Assembly: GCA_016789405.1 (NCBI GenBank)
Contig: JAEUPQ010000014.1
Coordinates: 230,347 to 294,346 of the forward strand
Direction of reading: 5' to 3'
DNA: 64,000 bases
Source: Lysobacteraceae bacterium
GTDB taxonomy: Bacteria; Pseudomonadota; Gammaproteobacteria; Xanthomonadales; Xanthomonadaceae
Part shown: positions 27,390-37,883 of the stretch, one piece after another
How positions within the stretch are numbered: the stretch's first letter is position 1
Layout: each line of letters starts with the position of its first letter
Made by a program: the position numbers and the translations under genes
The notes under the pieces: model-generated
Told to the model about the DNA's origin: nothing
The model's input: only the letters and a program-made list of their open reading frames with translations
Database searches by the model: none

Positions 27390-28079
27390 ATGCGTGCAGG
27401 TCGTCTGTCCCATCGCCTGAGGTTGGCGGCGGATCCCGATGTGATCCATTCCGGCATGGTCGCGCTGCTCGCCTGTCTGTTCAGCGCCGGCGTCGTCTAC
27501 CTCGTCTATCTCGTTCGCGTGGCGCGTACCGCCGCGCGCGCGCCGACCGTCGCCGCCACCGGCGACTGCGTGCTGCTGTTCGGAAAGCACTCGCCCGGCG
27601 GCAGGATGGATGCCGATTTCGCTGCGCGCGTGGCGCGCGTCGCCGCCCTCTGGCGAGACCACCGGCCACGGCGCGTCGTCCTGCTCGGCGGTGCCGCGCC
27701 CGGGCATCCCAGCGAGGCGCGCACCGCCCATGCGGCCCTGCTGGCGGCCGGCCTGCCTGCCGATGCGCCGGTCCTGTTCGAGGAATCCTCGCGCGACACC
27801 CTGCAGAACCTGCGCCACGCCCGCGAACTGCTCACGGCCGAAGGCCATCGCGGCCGCGTCACCCTGGTCAGCAGTCGCTATCACCTCGCCCGCTGCGCGC
27901 AGTTCGCGCAGCAGCTCGGCTTCGACCATGAACCCTGCGCCGCCGAACCCGCGCTGTCGCTGCAGCCGGGCATGCTGCTGCGTCTGCTCGGCGAAGCCGG
28001 CTACGTGTGCTGGGTGGATCTCGGCACCCGCTGGGCGCGGCTGATCGGCCATCGGCGGATGCTCGCGAAGGTGACCTGA
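27390..28079 (+). CDS. DUF218 (ElyC/YdcF-like) envelope protein
   Basis: This 229-aa protein has an N-terminal membrane segment (MVALLACLFSAGVVYLVYLVRVA) and a DUF218 domain. DCVLLFGKHSPGG, RVVLLGGAAPGHPSEA, ESSRDTLQNLRHARELL and VTLVSSRYHLARC are the conserved blocks. Family members ElyC and YdcF act at the envelope or bind nucleotides such as SAM, without a firmly shared reaction. The N-terminus is uncertain because ATG 27390 and ATG 27456 are both in frame. Confidence 0.85.
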   Translation: MRAGRLSHRLRLAADPDVIHSGMVALLACLFSAGVVYLVYLVRVARTAARAPTVAATGDCVLLFGKHSPGGRMDADFAARVARVAALWRDHRPRRVVLLGGAAPGHPSEARTAHAALLAAGLPADAPVLFEESSRDTLQNLRHARELLTAEGHRGRVTLVSSRYHLARCAQFAQQLGFDHEPCAAEPALSLQPGMLLRLLGEAGYVCWVDLGTRWARLIGHRRMLAKVT

Positions 28080-28170
28080 GCGCTTGAACCAGCGCTGAGG
28101 CGCGGGACCCCGATCGATGGCAAGGTCCGTTGGCCTGCTGCACGATGCGCCGACGACGAAGGGGAACACG

Positions 28171-31100
28171 ATGCAACGAGGCATTTGGCGAGCGGCGATG
28201 CTGGCCGCACTGTGGCTGCCGGCGATGGCGCTTGCGGCGAAGGGACTGGCCGAGGACCCGACGCGCGGCATCGAGGTCGACATCGAGGAGGACGGCTTCT
28301 CCCTCGAGTTCCCCGAGGCGATGCGGGTGCTCGACAACCAGCCGGTGACCGGCCTTCGCGTCGAGCCGACCCTCCCGCTTGAATGCCACTGGTCCGACGA
28401 CACCGAAATCGGCTGCAAGGTCGTTGGCGACAAGCCGCTGCCGCCGGCCACCCGGTTGAAGATCCGCATCGCGTCCGGCCTGTACACCGCCTCGGGCAAA
28501 CCCCTCGGCGCGGTCGCGCTGACCGCCGAGACCGAGCGTCCAGAGCTGGGCGCGAGCGTGGCCGACTGGACGGCCGGCGTGCCCACGCTGGTGCTCGAAG
28601 GCAACCTGCCGATGACCGCCGATGCCGTGGCGCGGGTCGTCTCGCTGGGTGATGGCGAGCGCATCTGGCGCGGCCTCCGTCTGTCGCCGCTGCCCGCGCG
28701 TCGTCACTGGAACGGCCGCGAGCGGCCGCGTTTCGCGGTTGCGCTTCCGCCGGACCTGCCGACCGATGCCGTCATCGACGTAGTGGCCGATGCGGGACTG
28801 GTGTCCAGCCAGGGGCCCCTGTCTTCGCGCGACCCTGATCTCCTGCTGCGATTCATCCATCGCGAGTCCTTCCACGTGCGAGGGGCGACCTGCGCTTCCC
28901 GCGAGCGCGAGGTACGTGACCTCCAACCTGCGGACGGCCTGTCGCTGGACTGCGTTCCGGGCGAACCGATCGCGATCCATTTCTCGGCGACGCTGCAGGC
29001 CGACGCGCGCGCTGCCTTTGCGGAAGCGCTACCGGCGGGCGTTGCCCTGTCGCGCTGGGCCACGGCCACTGCGCCGGTCGAGTCCAGCGTCCGCGTGTCG
29101 CAGGGCAGTGGCGATGTCGCCTACCTGGTGATCGACGCGGCCGATGCCCGCGTCGCGTTCGACATCGGCAATGGACTGCGCGATGTCGATGGGCGCGGGC
29201 TGTGGGCGCCAACGCGGGTCGAGATCCGCACCGGTGCGCCGCGTCCGGCCCTGCGTGCGCCCGCGATGCGTTGGCTGCTGGGCGATGCCGGCCGTGCCGG
29301 CATCGATGCGGTGAATGCACCCGCGTTGACCATGGACATCGATGGCCTGGGCGCCGGTCCACTCCGCGAACGCCTGGGTATCGCCTCGACGCGCGGCACG
29401 GCCGCGACCGCCGTCTCCGCGTCCGCGCAGCGCATCCTGGGCGAAGGTGGCGCACTGCGCTGGCAGGTCGGCAGCAATCGCTGGCAGGCGCTGCAGATGG
29501 CTGCGCCGCAGTTCGACCTCGGCGCGCATGTCGCCGCGAACGAAGTGGTGGCCTGGGCGCTGGGCTGGGACGACAGCCGATCGCTGGCCGGCGTCGAGGT
29601 CGAACTGGTACGGCTCGCGCCCGCCGCCAAGGGCGAGGCGGCCACGGCGCCGACGGAGACGGTGGTCGGCACCGCGCGCACCGGCCGCGACGGCGTCGCC
29701 CGCCTGGTCCTGCCGGACGGATTCGCGCGCGCACCGAAGACGCGCGGCACGCCGCTGGCCTCGTGGTTCCTGCGCGCGACCCACGGCCCGCGACGCGCGG
29801 TCCTGCATCTGGGCGAGGATGGCGATGGCGGCCTGGTCCGCGCTTCCAATGCGGCGCCTCGCCTGTTCATCGCCACCGACCGGCCGCTGTACCGGGCCGG
29901 CGACACCATCCGTTTCCACGGCTGGGCGCGCGTCGCGCGCGGCGGGCGCCTGCTGCGGCCGGAAGACAAGGCGGTCGAGCTGTCGCTGGTGTCGGACGCA
30001 GCGCGCACCGAACTGCTGAGCTGGCGCGGCACGCTTGATGCCGGCGGTGCGTTCTCGGGCGAATTCGCCCTGCCCTCGCAGACGGTGGACGGCGACTACT
30101 GCTTCCGGCTCGATGGCAACCAGGATGCCGCCTGCGTGTTCGTCGGCACGTTCCGTGCCCAGGACCTGTGGGTGAAGGCAGCCTCGTCGACATCACTGGT
30201 TCGCGATGGCGACGTTATCGCGCTCGATATCGAATCCGGCTACTGGTCGGGCGGCGTCGCCAGCGGCGCCCGGTTGCATGCCGTGCGCATCTCGGCGCAG
30301 GCCGAATCACCCGCCGATGCCTACCCGGCTTTTGCCGACTACGACTTCCTCGATGCGCTGGCCGAAGACGACCGGGCCGCTCTCGACCCACCGTCGGCGA
30401 TCGAACGAGTGCTGGATGGCGAAGGCCGCGCCCGCGTGACGATTCCCGTGGTGTTCGCTGCCGATGAAGACCGTGACGAAGACAGCAAGGTCGCGCCGCC
30501 GGACTTCGCGCGCCTGGAGGCCACCGCCGAAGTCGCGCTGGACGGTCGCGAGCCGGTCGCGAGCAACGTGGTGACCCTGCGCTACGCGCGGCACGCGCGC
30601 TACATCGGACTGCGCGTGCTGCCGACGTGGTTCGATGCGGCCACGCCGCTGCGACTCGACGCGGTCCTGGTCGATGCCGACGGCACGGCGCGACCAGGCG
30701 AAACGATCACCGTGACCGTGACCCGCCGTGCCGAAGCGGTCGACGGCACGACGAAGGACGAACCGGTGGCGACGTGCACGCTTGTCTCCGGCACGCCATC
30801 GCCCTGCGACGTGCCGCGCACGCGCAGCGGACGCTATGTGTTCACCGCGCGCAGTGGCGATGCCGCGCCTGCAGCACTGACGCGCTATGTGTGGAACGCC
30901 GGCGATGCGCGCGGCGATGCGCCGACGGTCGAGCCCGCGCTGGAGGTGATCGAAACGCCGACCGATGCCACGGCACCGGTGCGCCTGCTGCTGCGCCAGC
31001 CGTATGCCTTGGCCGATGCATTGCTCGTGGTGTCCGCCGGGGGCGAGGTGCTGGCGACGCGCACGCTGGCCATCGACCGCGCCGAGACCGAGCTGACCCT

Positions 31101-34014
31101 GCCGACCCATGCCGACGGCCGCAATCGCGTCGACCTGACTCTGCGCGTGCGCGAACGCGCGCCGGCGCCGGTCGATGCCGATGGCCTGCGCAAGGCGCCG
31201 CGCAGTGCGGCGCTCACCGTCGCGGTGGACGTGCCGCGACCCGAGGTGAAGCCTGCGATCGCGCTGGCGCTGGATCGCGCGCGCGCCGAGCCGGGACAGC
31301 CGGTCCTCGTCCGCGTACGCAACACCGCCGCCACGCCGCGGACCGTTGCGCTCGCCGTCTTCGACGATGCCCTGCGCTCGCTCGCCGGGGAACGCTGGGA
31401 CGCCTTCGACCCGCATGGAGATGCTTGGCTGGGTGGTCGCGGCGACGACTGGCGCGGTCGGCTGCGTGTGGTCGATTTCGCTGGCTGGAACGACACGCGC
31501 TGGACGCACTGGCTGCCGTGGGATGACGCCAAGGTCGATGCCCCTCTGCGAGGTCCGGTGTCGGCCATGGCGCTGATGCAACTGCGCGAAGTGGGTGTCG
31601 TAAGGCGAGCGGAAACTGTTCCGGGCGTTGCAGCGCCGAACCAACGCGCACTCGCGCGATTCACGGAAGGCTCTGCCGACCAATTCTCGGGATACTCGGG
31701 AACTGTCGAAGGCGAGGGACTGGATTCGATCACCGTCACCGGCTCGCGGATCCTTCGGGCCGATCATGAAGTCCCGGCGCCCGTGTTCGTGATCAAGCCG
31801 GATACGCTCGCAGCCCGGGACAAGGACATCGGACCCATTGCCGACCTGCTCCGGATCGTCCCCGACCCCGGTGCGATCCGCCGCGAGCGCGCATCGCCGC
31901 CGGATCCCGCAATGCTCGCGCTGCGCCTGCGCGGCGCTTTCGCCGATACCGCACTGTGGCAATCGGGCCTGCGCCTGGCGCCGGGCGAGGAGCGCGTGTT
32001 CACCGTGACCGCACCGGACAACCTGACGCGCTGGCGCGTGGTGGCCTGGAGCGCCGATGACGGCGAAGGCTTCGATCGCGTCGAAGAGACGTTCGATGTC
32101 GGCCTGCCGCTGGAAGCGCGCCTGGATGCACCGGTGCGGCTGTATCCGGGTGATCGCGCCGAACTGAGCGCCAACGTGCGCCAGACCGGCGATGCGCCGC
32201 TGCGCGTCGAAGCGCGACTGGCGGTCGAGGCGTTGGGTGCGCAGGCGACGCGCACGCTCGAACTCGAACCGCGCGCGCAGTCGTCGTTTTCGCTGGACAT
32301 CGCACCGGCAGCGGATGCCGCACCCGGCGTGTTGCTGGCGACCGCGCATGCGCATGCCGGCGGACATGGCGGTGCGCGTGGCGACGCGGTGTCGCAGGCG
32401 ATCGAACTGGCGTCGCCGCGCATCGACGCGCAGCGCGTGCAGGCGGGTTGGCTCGGCGACACGCCTCTGGCCTTGCCGATGCCCACGCTGCCGGCAGGCG
32501 CGCGCGACGTGCGTCTGGCGGTGACACTGCTGCCCGGCGCGGATGCGCTGGTGCATGGCTGGATCGACGACCTGCATCGCTATCCGCATCGCTGCTGGGA
32601 ACAGATGCTCAGTCGTGCGGTCGCCGCGGCCATCGCACTGGAACGTGGAGACGAAGCGCGTTTCCCGGACGCCCGCGCGACCGTGCAGGACGCCTTGGCG
32701 AACGTCCCGGTGTTCCAGTCTTCCGAGGGCGGTTTCCGCTATTTCGCCGATGCGTCCGATGGGGAGGACGGCGATGTGCTGCTGACCGCCTGGACCGCGC
32801 GTGCGCTGCGGGCTCTCGAGCAACTGGGATACGAGGTGCCGCTCGCGGCCCTGTCGAAGGCGGATGGCTATCTGCAGCGCAAGGTGCATCCGCCGAGGAG
32901 CGATGCCGCGACGCGCGTGCGCGTTGCATTCGCCGCCGCCGCACAGGCGAAGCCCGGGCTGTCCGTGACCGATGGCCTGTGGCGCGAATTCGCCACGTTG
33001 CCGTTGCCGGCGCAGGTCGCCGCCGCGCGCGCGATGGTCGCAGGTGGACATCCGCAGGCCCGCGACGCCGTGCAGCGCCTGCTTGCCGAGACCAGGCCAC
33101 GGGGCGAGGCCCGCGTGCTGCGTTCGCCGGTGCGCCAGGATCGCTGGATGGGGTCCGACCTGCGCGAGCAGTGCGAACTGATCGATCTGCTGCGTCGCCA
33201 TCCGACGTTCGCCGACACTGCGATGCGACGCGCGCTCGTCGCCGGGCTGGGCGATCTCTACGCCGGTGGCGTCCCCGAGGTCGACACGCAGAGCGGTGCC
33301 ACGTGCCTGCTCGCCCTGCGCGGACTCGATCGGCAGGGCGCGCGCGGGACGGCGACGCTGGGTGTCGCGATCGGTGGGCACGAGACGACGCTGCAGCTCG
33401 CGCCGGGCGGCGAACCGCCGCGCTGGGAGATCCCGATCGACGCGCGCGATGCGGCCGGGACGCTCCGGCTCGCGCCGCGGATCGAAGGCGATGCGCCCGC
33501 AAGCTACCGCATCGAGTATCGCTACGGCGAAGACGCACGCACCGCCAGCGCGTCGGCGATCGGTTTCGCCTTGGCGCGCGAGTACAGCGTGCTGCGCGAC
33601 GGGCGCTGGACCGCGCTTGCGGGCCAGACGTTGCGCGATGGCGACTGGGTCCGCGTGACCCTGCGCCTGGACACCAGTGCCGAGCGCCATTTCGTCGCGA
33701 TCACCGACGCGGTGCCGGGCGGGCTGCGCCCGACCGACCTGGCGCTCGGCGGCGTGGCCGGCGTCGACGTGCAGGCGGTGTCCGACGAGGGCTCCGGCTG
33801 GTTCCGGACCCGTCGCCTGGATCCGCGTGCGCCGAAGTTCTATGCCGAATCCCTGCCGCCGGGCCGGCACGAGGTGCATTACTTCGCCCGTGTCGCCCAT
33901 GCCGGCGACTACCTGGCGGCGCCGGCGCAGGCCGAGCTGATGTACGGCGCGGCGACCCGGGCACGTACGGCTGCAGCGCGGGTGGTGATCGAAGGGGACG
34001 CGCCGGCGCGCTGA
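28171..34014 (+). CDS. Bacterial alpha-2-macroglobulin (YfhM-like)
   Basis: This 1947-aa secreted protease-trapping protein has a signal peptide (MQRGIWRAAMLAALWLPAMALAA). MG-domain text such as FIATDRPLYRAGDTIRFHGWAR lies near residue 570, and a thioester site RCWEQML has Cys1475 and Gln1478. Attack on a bait region exposes the thioester, which captures the protease. AAGGGGA precedes ATG 28171. Usually it pairs with pbpC; none is adjacent. Near residue 1184, SITVTGSRILRAD resembles the start of TonB-dependent receptors and is unusual for this family. No lipobox is present, so the protein is periplasmic or released. Confidence 0.92.
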   Translation: MQRGIWRAAMLAALWLPAMALAAKGLAEDPTRGIEVDIEEDGFSLEFPEAMRVLDNQPVTGLRVEPTLPLECHWSDDTEIGCKVVGDKPLPPATRLKIRIASGLYTASGKPLGAVALTAETERPELGASVADWTAGVPTLVLEGNLPMTADAVARVVSLGDGERIWRGLRLSPLPARRHWNGRERPRFAVALPPDLPTDAVIDVVADAGLVSSQGPLSSRDPDLLLRFIHRESFHVRGATCASREREVRDLQPADGLSLDCVPGEPIAIHFSATLQADARAAFAEALPAGVALSRWATATAPVESSVRVSQGSGDVAYLVIDAADARVAFDIGNGLRDVDGRGLWAPTRVEIRTGAPRPALRAPAMRWLLGDAGRAGIDAVNAPALTMDIDGLGAGPLRERLGIASTRGTAATAVSASAQRILGEGGALRWQVGSNRWQALQMAAPQFDLGAHVAANEVVAWALGWDDSRSLAGVEVELVRLAPAAKGEAATAPTETVVGTARTGRDGVARLVLPDGFARAPKTRGTPLASWFLRATHGPRRAVLHLGEDGDGGLVRASNAAPRLFIATDRPLYRAGDTIRFHGWARVARGGRLLRPEDKAVELSLVSDAARTELLSWRGTLDAGGAFSGEFALPSQTVDGDYCFRLDGNQDAACVFVGTFRAQDLWVKAASSTSLVRDGDVIALDIESGYWSGGVASGARLHAVRISAQAESPADAYPAFADYDFLDALAEDDRAALDPPSAIERVLDGEGRARVTIPVVFAADEDRDEDSKVAPPDFARLEATAEVALDGREPVASNVVTLRYARHARYIGLRVLPTWFDAATPLRLDAVLVDADGTARPGETITVTVTRRAEAVDGTTKDEPVATCTLVSGTPSPCDVPRTRSGRYVFTARSGDAAPAALTRYVWNAGDARGDAPTVEPALEVIETPTDATAPVRLLLRQPYALADALLVVSAGGEVLATRTLAIDRAETELTLPTHADGRNRVDLTLRVRERAPAPVDADGLRKAPRSAALTVAVDVPRPEVKPAIALALDRARAEPGQPVLVRVRNTAATPRTVALAVFDDALRSLAGERWDAFDPHGDAWLGGRGDDWRGRLRVVDFAGWNDTRWTHWLPWDDAKVDAPLRGPVSAMALMQLREVGVVRRAETVPGVAAPNQRALARFTEGSADQFSGYSGTVEGEGLDSITVTGSRILRADHEVPAPVFVIKPDTLAARDKDIGPIADLLRIVPDPGAIRRERASPPDPAMLALRLRGAFADTALWQSGLRLAPGEERVFTVTAPDNLTRWRVVAWSADDGEGFDRVEETFDVGLPLEARLDAPVRLYPGDRAELSANVRQTGDAPLRVEARLAVEALGAQATRTLELEPRAQSSFSLDIAPAADAAPGVLLATAHAHAGGHGGARGDAVSQAIELASPRIDAQRVQAGWLGDTPLALPMPTLPAGARDVRLAVTLLPGADALVHGWIDDLHRYPHRCWEQMLSRAVAAAIALERGDEARFPDARATVQDALANVPVFQSSEGGFRYFADASDGEDGDVLLTAWTARALRALEQLGYEVPLAALSKADGYLQRKVHPPRSDAATRVRVAFAAAAQAKPGLSVTDGLWREFATLPLPAQVAAARAMVAGGHPQARDAVQRLLAETRPRGEARVLRSPVRQDRWMGSDLREQCELIDLLRRHPTFADTAMRRALVAGLGDLYAGGVPEVDTQSGATCLLALRGLDRQGARGTATLGVAIGGHETTLQLAPGGEPPRWEIPIDARDAAGTLRLAPRIEGDAPASYRIEYRYGEDARTASASAIGFALAREYSVLRDGRWTALAGQTLRDGDWVRVTLRLDTSAERHFVAITDAVPGGLRPTDLALGGVAGVDVQAVSDEGSGWFRTRRLDPRAPKFYAESLPPGRHEVHYFARVAHAGDYLAAPAQAELMYGAATRARTAAARVVIEGDAPAR

Positions 34015-34030
34015 GGCCGGCCGGGGCCAC

Positions 34031-34057
34031 GGGCGACACGGGGCAGTCGTGTCGCCC
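34031..34057. terminator. Hairpin after the alpha-2-macroglobulin gene
   Basis: GGGCGACAC (34031-34039) pairs perfectly with GTGTCGCCC (34049-34057) around a 9-nt loop. There is no T-run on either strand. It probably ends the long upstream message or protects its 3' end. Confidence 0.5.
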
Positions 34058-34100
34058 ATGGCAGAATGGCGCGGACTTCAATTCCCCGGACGCATGCCCC

Positions 34101-35036
<936 letters not shown>

Positions 35037-35065
35037 GTCGTCCGCGCCTTCACGGGAGCTTCGCC

Positions 35066-36550
35066 ATGCAGATGTCCTGCACCTTGTCGTTCGGTCGGAT
35101 CCGCAACGTCTTCATCGCGGGCCTGCTCGCGGCGCTGCCGATCGCGGCATCGGCCCAGTCGGTATCGGCCGAAGCCTTCGCGAAGGCGCGCGAGACGGGT
35201 GAGGCGCAGGTCGTGGTGATGCTCAAGCCCACGCCTGCGGCGCAGGCTGCGGCAGCGAAGGGCATCCGCCTGCATCCGCTGGTCAAGCCAGACGTCGATG
35301 CCGTGCTGCGCGCGCTGCCCGCTGCGGGACGCGCGCGCGTGACCCATCGCTACGAACGCGTGCCGGCCTTCGCGATGCGTGCCGACGCGGCCACGCTGGC
35401 GCGCCTGCAGCGCGATCCGCGCGTGGCGAAGGTCGACCTGGACGTCGGCGGCAGTGGCGGCGGCGAACCGGACTACGCCACCGTGCTCAACCACGACCAC
35501 CAGCTGCGCGAGCTGGGCGTCGGTGGCAATGGCATGAAGGTCGGCGTGATCGACACCGGCATCGATACCAACCACACCGATTTCCTCGGCCGCATCGTCG
35601 GCGAACGCTGCTTCTGCACGGTCGGCACCGGTTGCTGCCCGAACGGCAGCACCAGCCAGACCGGTGCAGGCTCTGCGGAAGACGACCAGGGCCACGGCAC
35701 GAACGTCGCCGGCATCATCGGCGGCGACGGCACCGTCGCGCCGCGTGGCGCCTTGCCGCAGGTCAAGCTGGTCGCGGTGAAGGTGATCGATCGCAACAAC
35801 CGCTTCCAGTCGACCGCCGACGTCGTCGCCGCGCTGGACTGGCTGGCCGGGACCCATCCGGGCATCGACGCGGTGAACCTCAGCCTCGGCACCGATGCGT
35901 TGTTCGAAGGCAACTGCAACGACAGCACGGCATGGACGCAGTCGCTGGCGGTGGCGGTGAACAACCTGCGCGCGCAGGGTGCGGTGGTGGTGGTGTCCTC
36001 GGGCAACCAGGGCAGCAGCACGTCGATGAGCGCGCCGGCCTGCATCTCGACCGTGCTGTCCACCGGCGCGACCTGGGATTTCACCGGTCCTTCGCGGACC
36101 TTCCTCGCCTGCACCGAAACCTCGACCGAACCGCTGAAACCGACGTGTTTCACGAACCGCAGCACGACGACCGATCTCTACGCGGCGGGTGCCTTCGTCA
36201 CCGCGCCGGGCTTCAATGGCGCCACGTCGACCTTCGCCGGCACCTCGCAGGCCGCCCCCATGGCTGCGGCCTGTGCCGTGGCGCTCAAGCAGGCCGCGCC
36301 CGCATCGACGGTCGCCCAGCGCATGGAGGCCATGCGCCTGTCGCCGACGCGCATCACCGACACGGTCAGTGGGCGCACCTACCCCTTCCTCAATTGCCGC
36401 GATGCGCTGCGCATCCTCAATCCGGTGATGTTCGAGCCGATCCAGGTCAACGGATCGCGACCGCTGCGCGTGCCGCGCCCGCAGGCGACGAAGCCCGCGC
36501 CACTCGCACGTCCGCAGGCCGGCAACGGCCCCGGCCGCGCGCCGCGCTGA
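35066..36550 (+). CDS. Secreted subtilisin-like (S8) serine protease
   Basis: This 494-aa protein has a signal peptide (to about ASAQS), an I9-type propeptide (residues about 35-130, with VVVMLKPTPAAQ and HRYERVPAFAMRADAATLARL) and an S8 domain. The catalytic triad is Asp163 in VIDTGID, His210 in GHGTNVAG and Ser394 in FAGTSQAAP. Six cysteines, two in a CFCTVGTGCC cluster, suggest disulfides in the mature enzyme. The C-terminal tail is proline- and alanine-rich. CGGGAG lies ahead of the ATG. It probably degrades extracellular or prey protein, as is common in predatory relatives such as Lysobacter. Confidence 0.95.
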   Translation: MQMSCTLSFGRIRNVFIAGLLAALPIAASAQSVSAEAFAKARETGEAQVVVMLKPTPAAQAAAAKGIRLHPLVKPDVDAVLRALPAAGRARVTHRYERVPAFAMRADAATLARLQRDPRVAKVDLDVGGSGGGEPDYATVLNHDHQLRELGVGGNGMKVGVIDTGIDTNHTDFLGRIVGERCFCTVGTGCCPNGSTSQTGAGSAEDDQGHGTNVAGIIGGDGTVAPRGALPQVKLVAVKVIDRNNRFQSTADVVAALDWLAGTHPGIDAVNLSLGTDALFEGNCNDSTAWTQSLAVAVNNLRAQGAVVVVSSGNQGSSTSMSAPACISTVLSTGATWDFTGPSRTFLACTETSTEPLKPTCFTNRSTTTDLYAAGAFVTAPGFNGATSTFAGTSQAAPMAAACAVALKQAAPASTVAQRMEAMRLSPTRITDTVSGRTYPFLNCRDALRILNPVMFEPIQVNGSRPLRVPRPQATKPAPLARPQAGNGPGRAPR

Positions 36551-36607
36551 CGGTGCGGACCAGATCGCCAATCGACCACGTCGAACACCACGCCAGCAGG
36601 GACGCCC

Positions 36608-37813
36608 ATGGATCATCGTTCAGACGCTGCACCTGCCGTTCCCGCGGCGTCCTCGCCCGGCCTGCTGCGCGATGCGTCGCTGTCGGCGATCGCCGCCGGT
36701 TTCGTCACCGTGCTGGTCGGCTTCACCAGTTCCGTCGTCATCGTGTTCCAGGCGGCGCAGTCGCTCGGCGCCACGCCGGCGCAGACCAGTTCCTGGATGT
36801 GGGCGCTCGGCCTGGGCATGGGCCTGACCTGCATCGGCCTGTCGCTGCGCTACCGCGTCCCGGTGGTCACGGCATGGTCCACGCCCGGTGCCGCGATGCT
36901 GATCGGCAGCGCCGCAGGGCTGCCGATGTCCGATGCTGTCGGTGCGTTCCTGCTCTCGGCGCTGCTGATCGCCATTGCAGGCTTTTCCGGCTTCTTCGAA
37001 CGCATGATCAGCCGCATCCCGATGGCGCTCGCGTCGGGCATGCTCGGTGGCGTGCTGCTGCGCTTCGGGCTGGAAGCCTTCGCGATCATGAAGAGCAGCC
37101 TGGGACTGGGCCTGACCATGTTCGCCGTGTACGTGGCCGCGCGACGCTGGTCGCCGCGCTATGCGGTGATCCTCACGCTGCTGTCGGGCATCGTGTTCGC
37201 GTCCGTGGCAGGTCTGCTGCACTTCGACGGCCTCGTGCTGTCGCCCGCGAAGCCGGTGTTCATCATGCCGTCCCTGTCCTTCGCCGCCGTCGCGGGCATC
37301 GCGCTGCCGCTGTTCATCGTGACCATGGCGTCGCAGAACGTACCGGGCGTCGCCGCGATGCGTGCGTCCGGCTACGCGCCGCCGGTGTCGCCGATCATCG
37401 GCTGGACCGGCGTGGTCAACGCGGTGCTCGCGCCCTTCGGTGCCTTTGCGCTGAACCTCGCGGCGATCACCGCTGCGATCTGCATGGGACGCGAGGCGCA
37501 CGAAGATCCTTCGCGACGCTACGTGGCTTCCGTCGCCGCCGGCGTGTTCTACATCCTGGTCGGGCTGTTCGGTGCGACGGTCGCGGCGCTGTTCGCCGCG
37601 TTTCCGAAGGCGCTGATCGTCGCGATCGCCGGGCTGGCCCTGCTCGGCACCATCGGCAGCAGCCTTGCGGCTGCGATGCGCGAGGAACGCGATCGCGAAG
37701 CAGCGCTGGTGACGTTCCTGGTGACCGCGTCGGGATTGACGATGGCGGGCATCGGCTCGGCGTTCTGGGGCCTGGTCGCGGGCGTGGTCACGCTGCTGGC
37801 GTGGCGGCGCTGA
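36608..37813 (+). CDS. benE: BenE-family aromatic acid/proton symporter
   Basis: This 401-aa protein has about eleven to twelve membrane segments. It carries BenE-type text: GFTSSVVIVFQAAQSLGA, VVTAWSTPGAAML, ASGMLGGVLLRFGLEAF, FIVTMASQNVPGVAAMRASGY and FGAFALNLAAITAAICMGREAHEDP. Members take up benzoate by proton symport. No benzoate degradation genes are in the window, so the true substrate may be another aromatic acid. Its transcript meets the DUF885 gene at a strong hairpin (37837-37875). Confidence 0.9.
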   Translation: MDHRSDAAPAVPAASSPGLLRDASLSAIAAGFVTVLVGFTSSVVIVFQAAQSLGATPAQTSSWMWALGLGMGLTCIGLSLRYRVPVVTAWSTPGAAMLIGSAAGLPMSDAVGAFLLSALLIAIAGFSGFFERMISRIPMALASGMLGGVLLRFGLEAFAIMKSSLGLGLTMFAVYVAARRWSPRYAVILTLLSGIVFASVAGLLHFDGLVLSPAKPVFIMPSLSFAAVAGIALPLFIVTMASQNVPGVAAMRASGYAPPVSPIIGWTGVVNAVLAPFGAFALNLAAITAAICMGREAHEDPSRRYVASVAAGVFYILVGLFGATVAALFAAFPKALIVAIAGLALLGTIGSSLAAAMREERDREAALVTFLVTASGLTMAGIGSAFWGLVAGVVTLLAWRR

Positions 37814-37836
37814 TCCTCGCCTTGCTCCTGCCCCTT

Positions 37837-37875
37837 GCTCCCTGCCATCGGCGCAGCGCGCGAATGGCAGGGAGC
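37837..37875. terminator. Terminator hairpin between benE and the DUF885 gene
   Basis: GCTCCCTGCCAT (37837-37848) pairs perfectly with ATGGCAGGGAGC (37864-37875) around a 15-nt loop. It lies between two convergent genes and can end both transcripts. The T-tract is poor. Confidence 0.65.
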
Positions 37876-37883
37876 GTCGCGAC

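Noticed and set aside
30307..34059. 1250-aa antisense ORF opposite the alpha-2-macroglobulin gene
   Set aside because: His/Arg/Gln-rich shadow of a high-GC gene; the plus strand has signal peptide, MG domains and a thioester motif.
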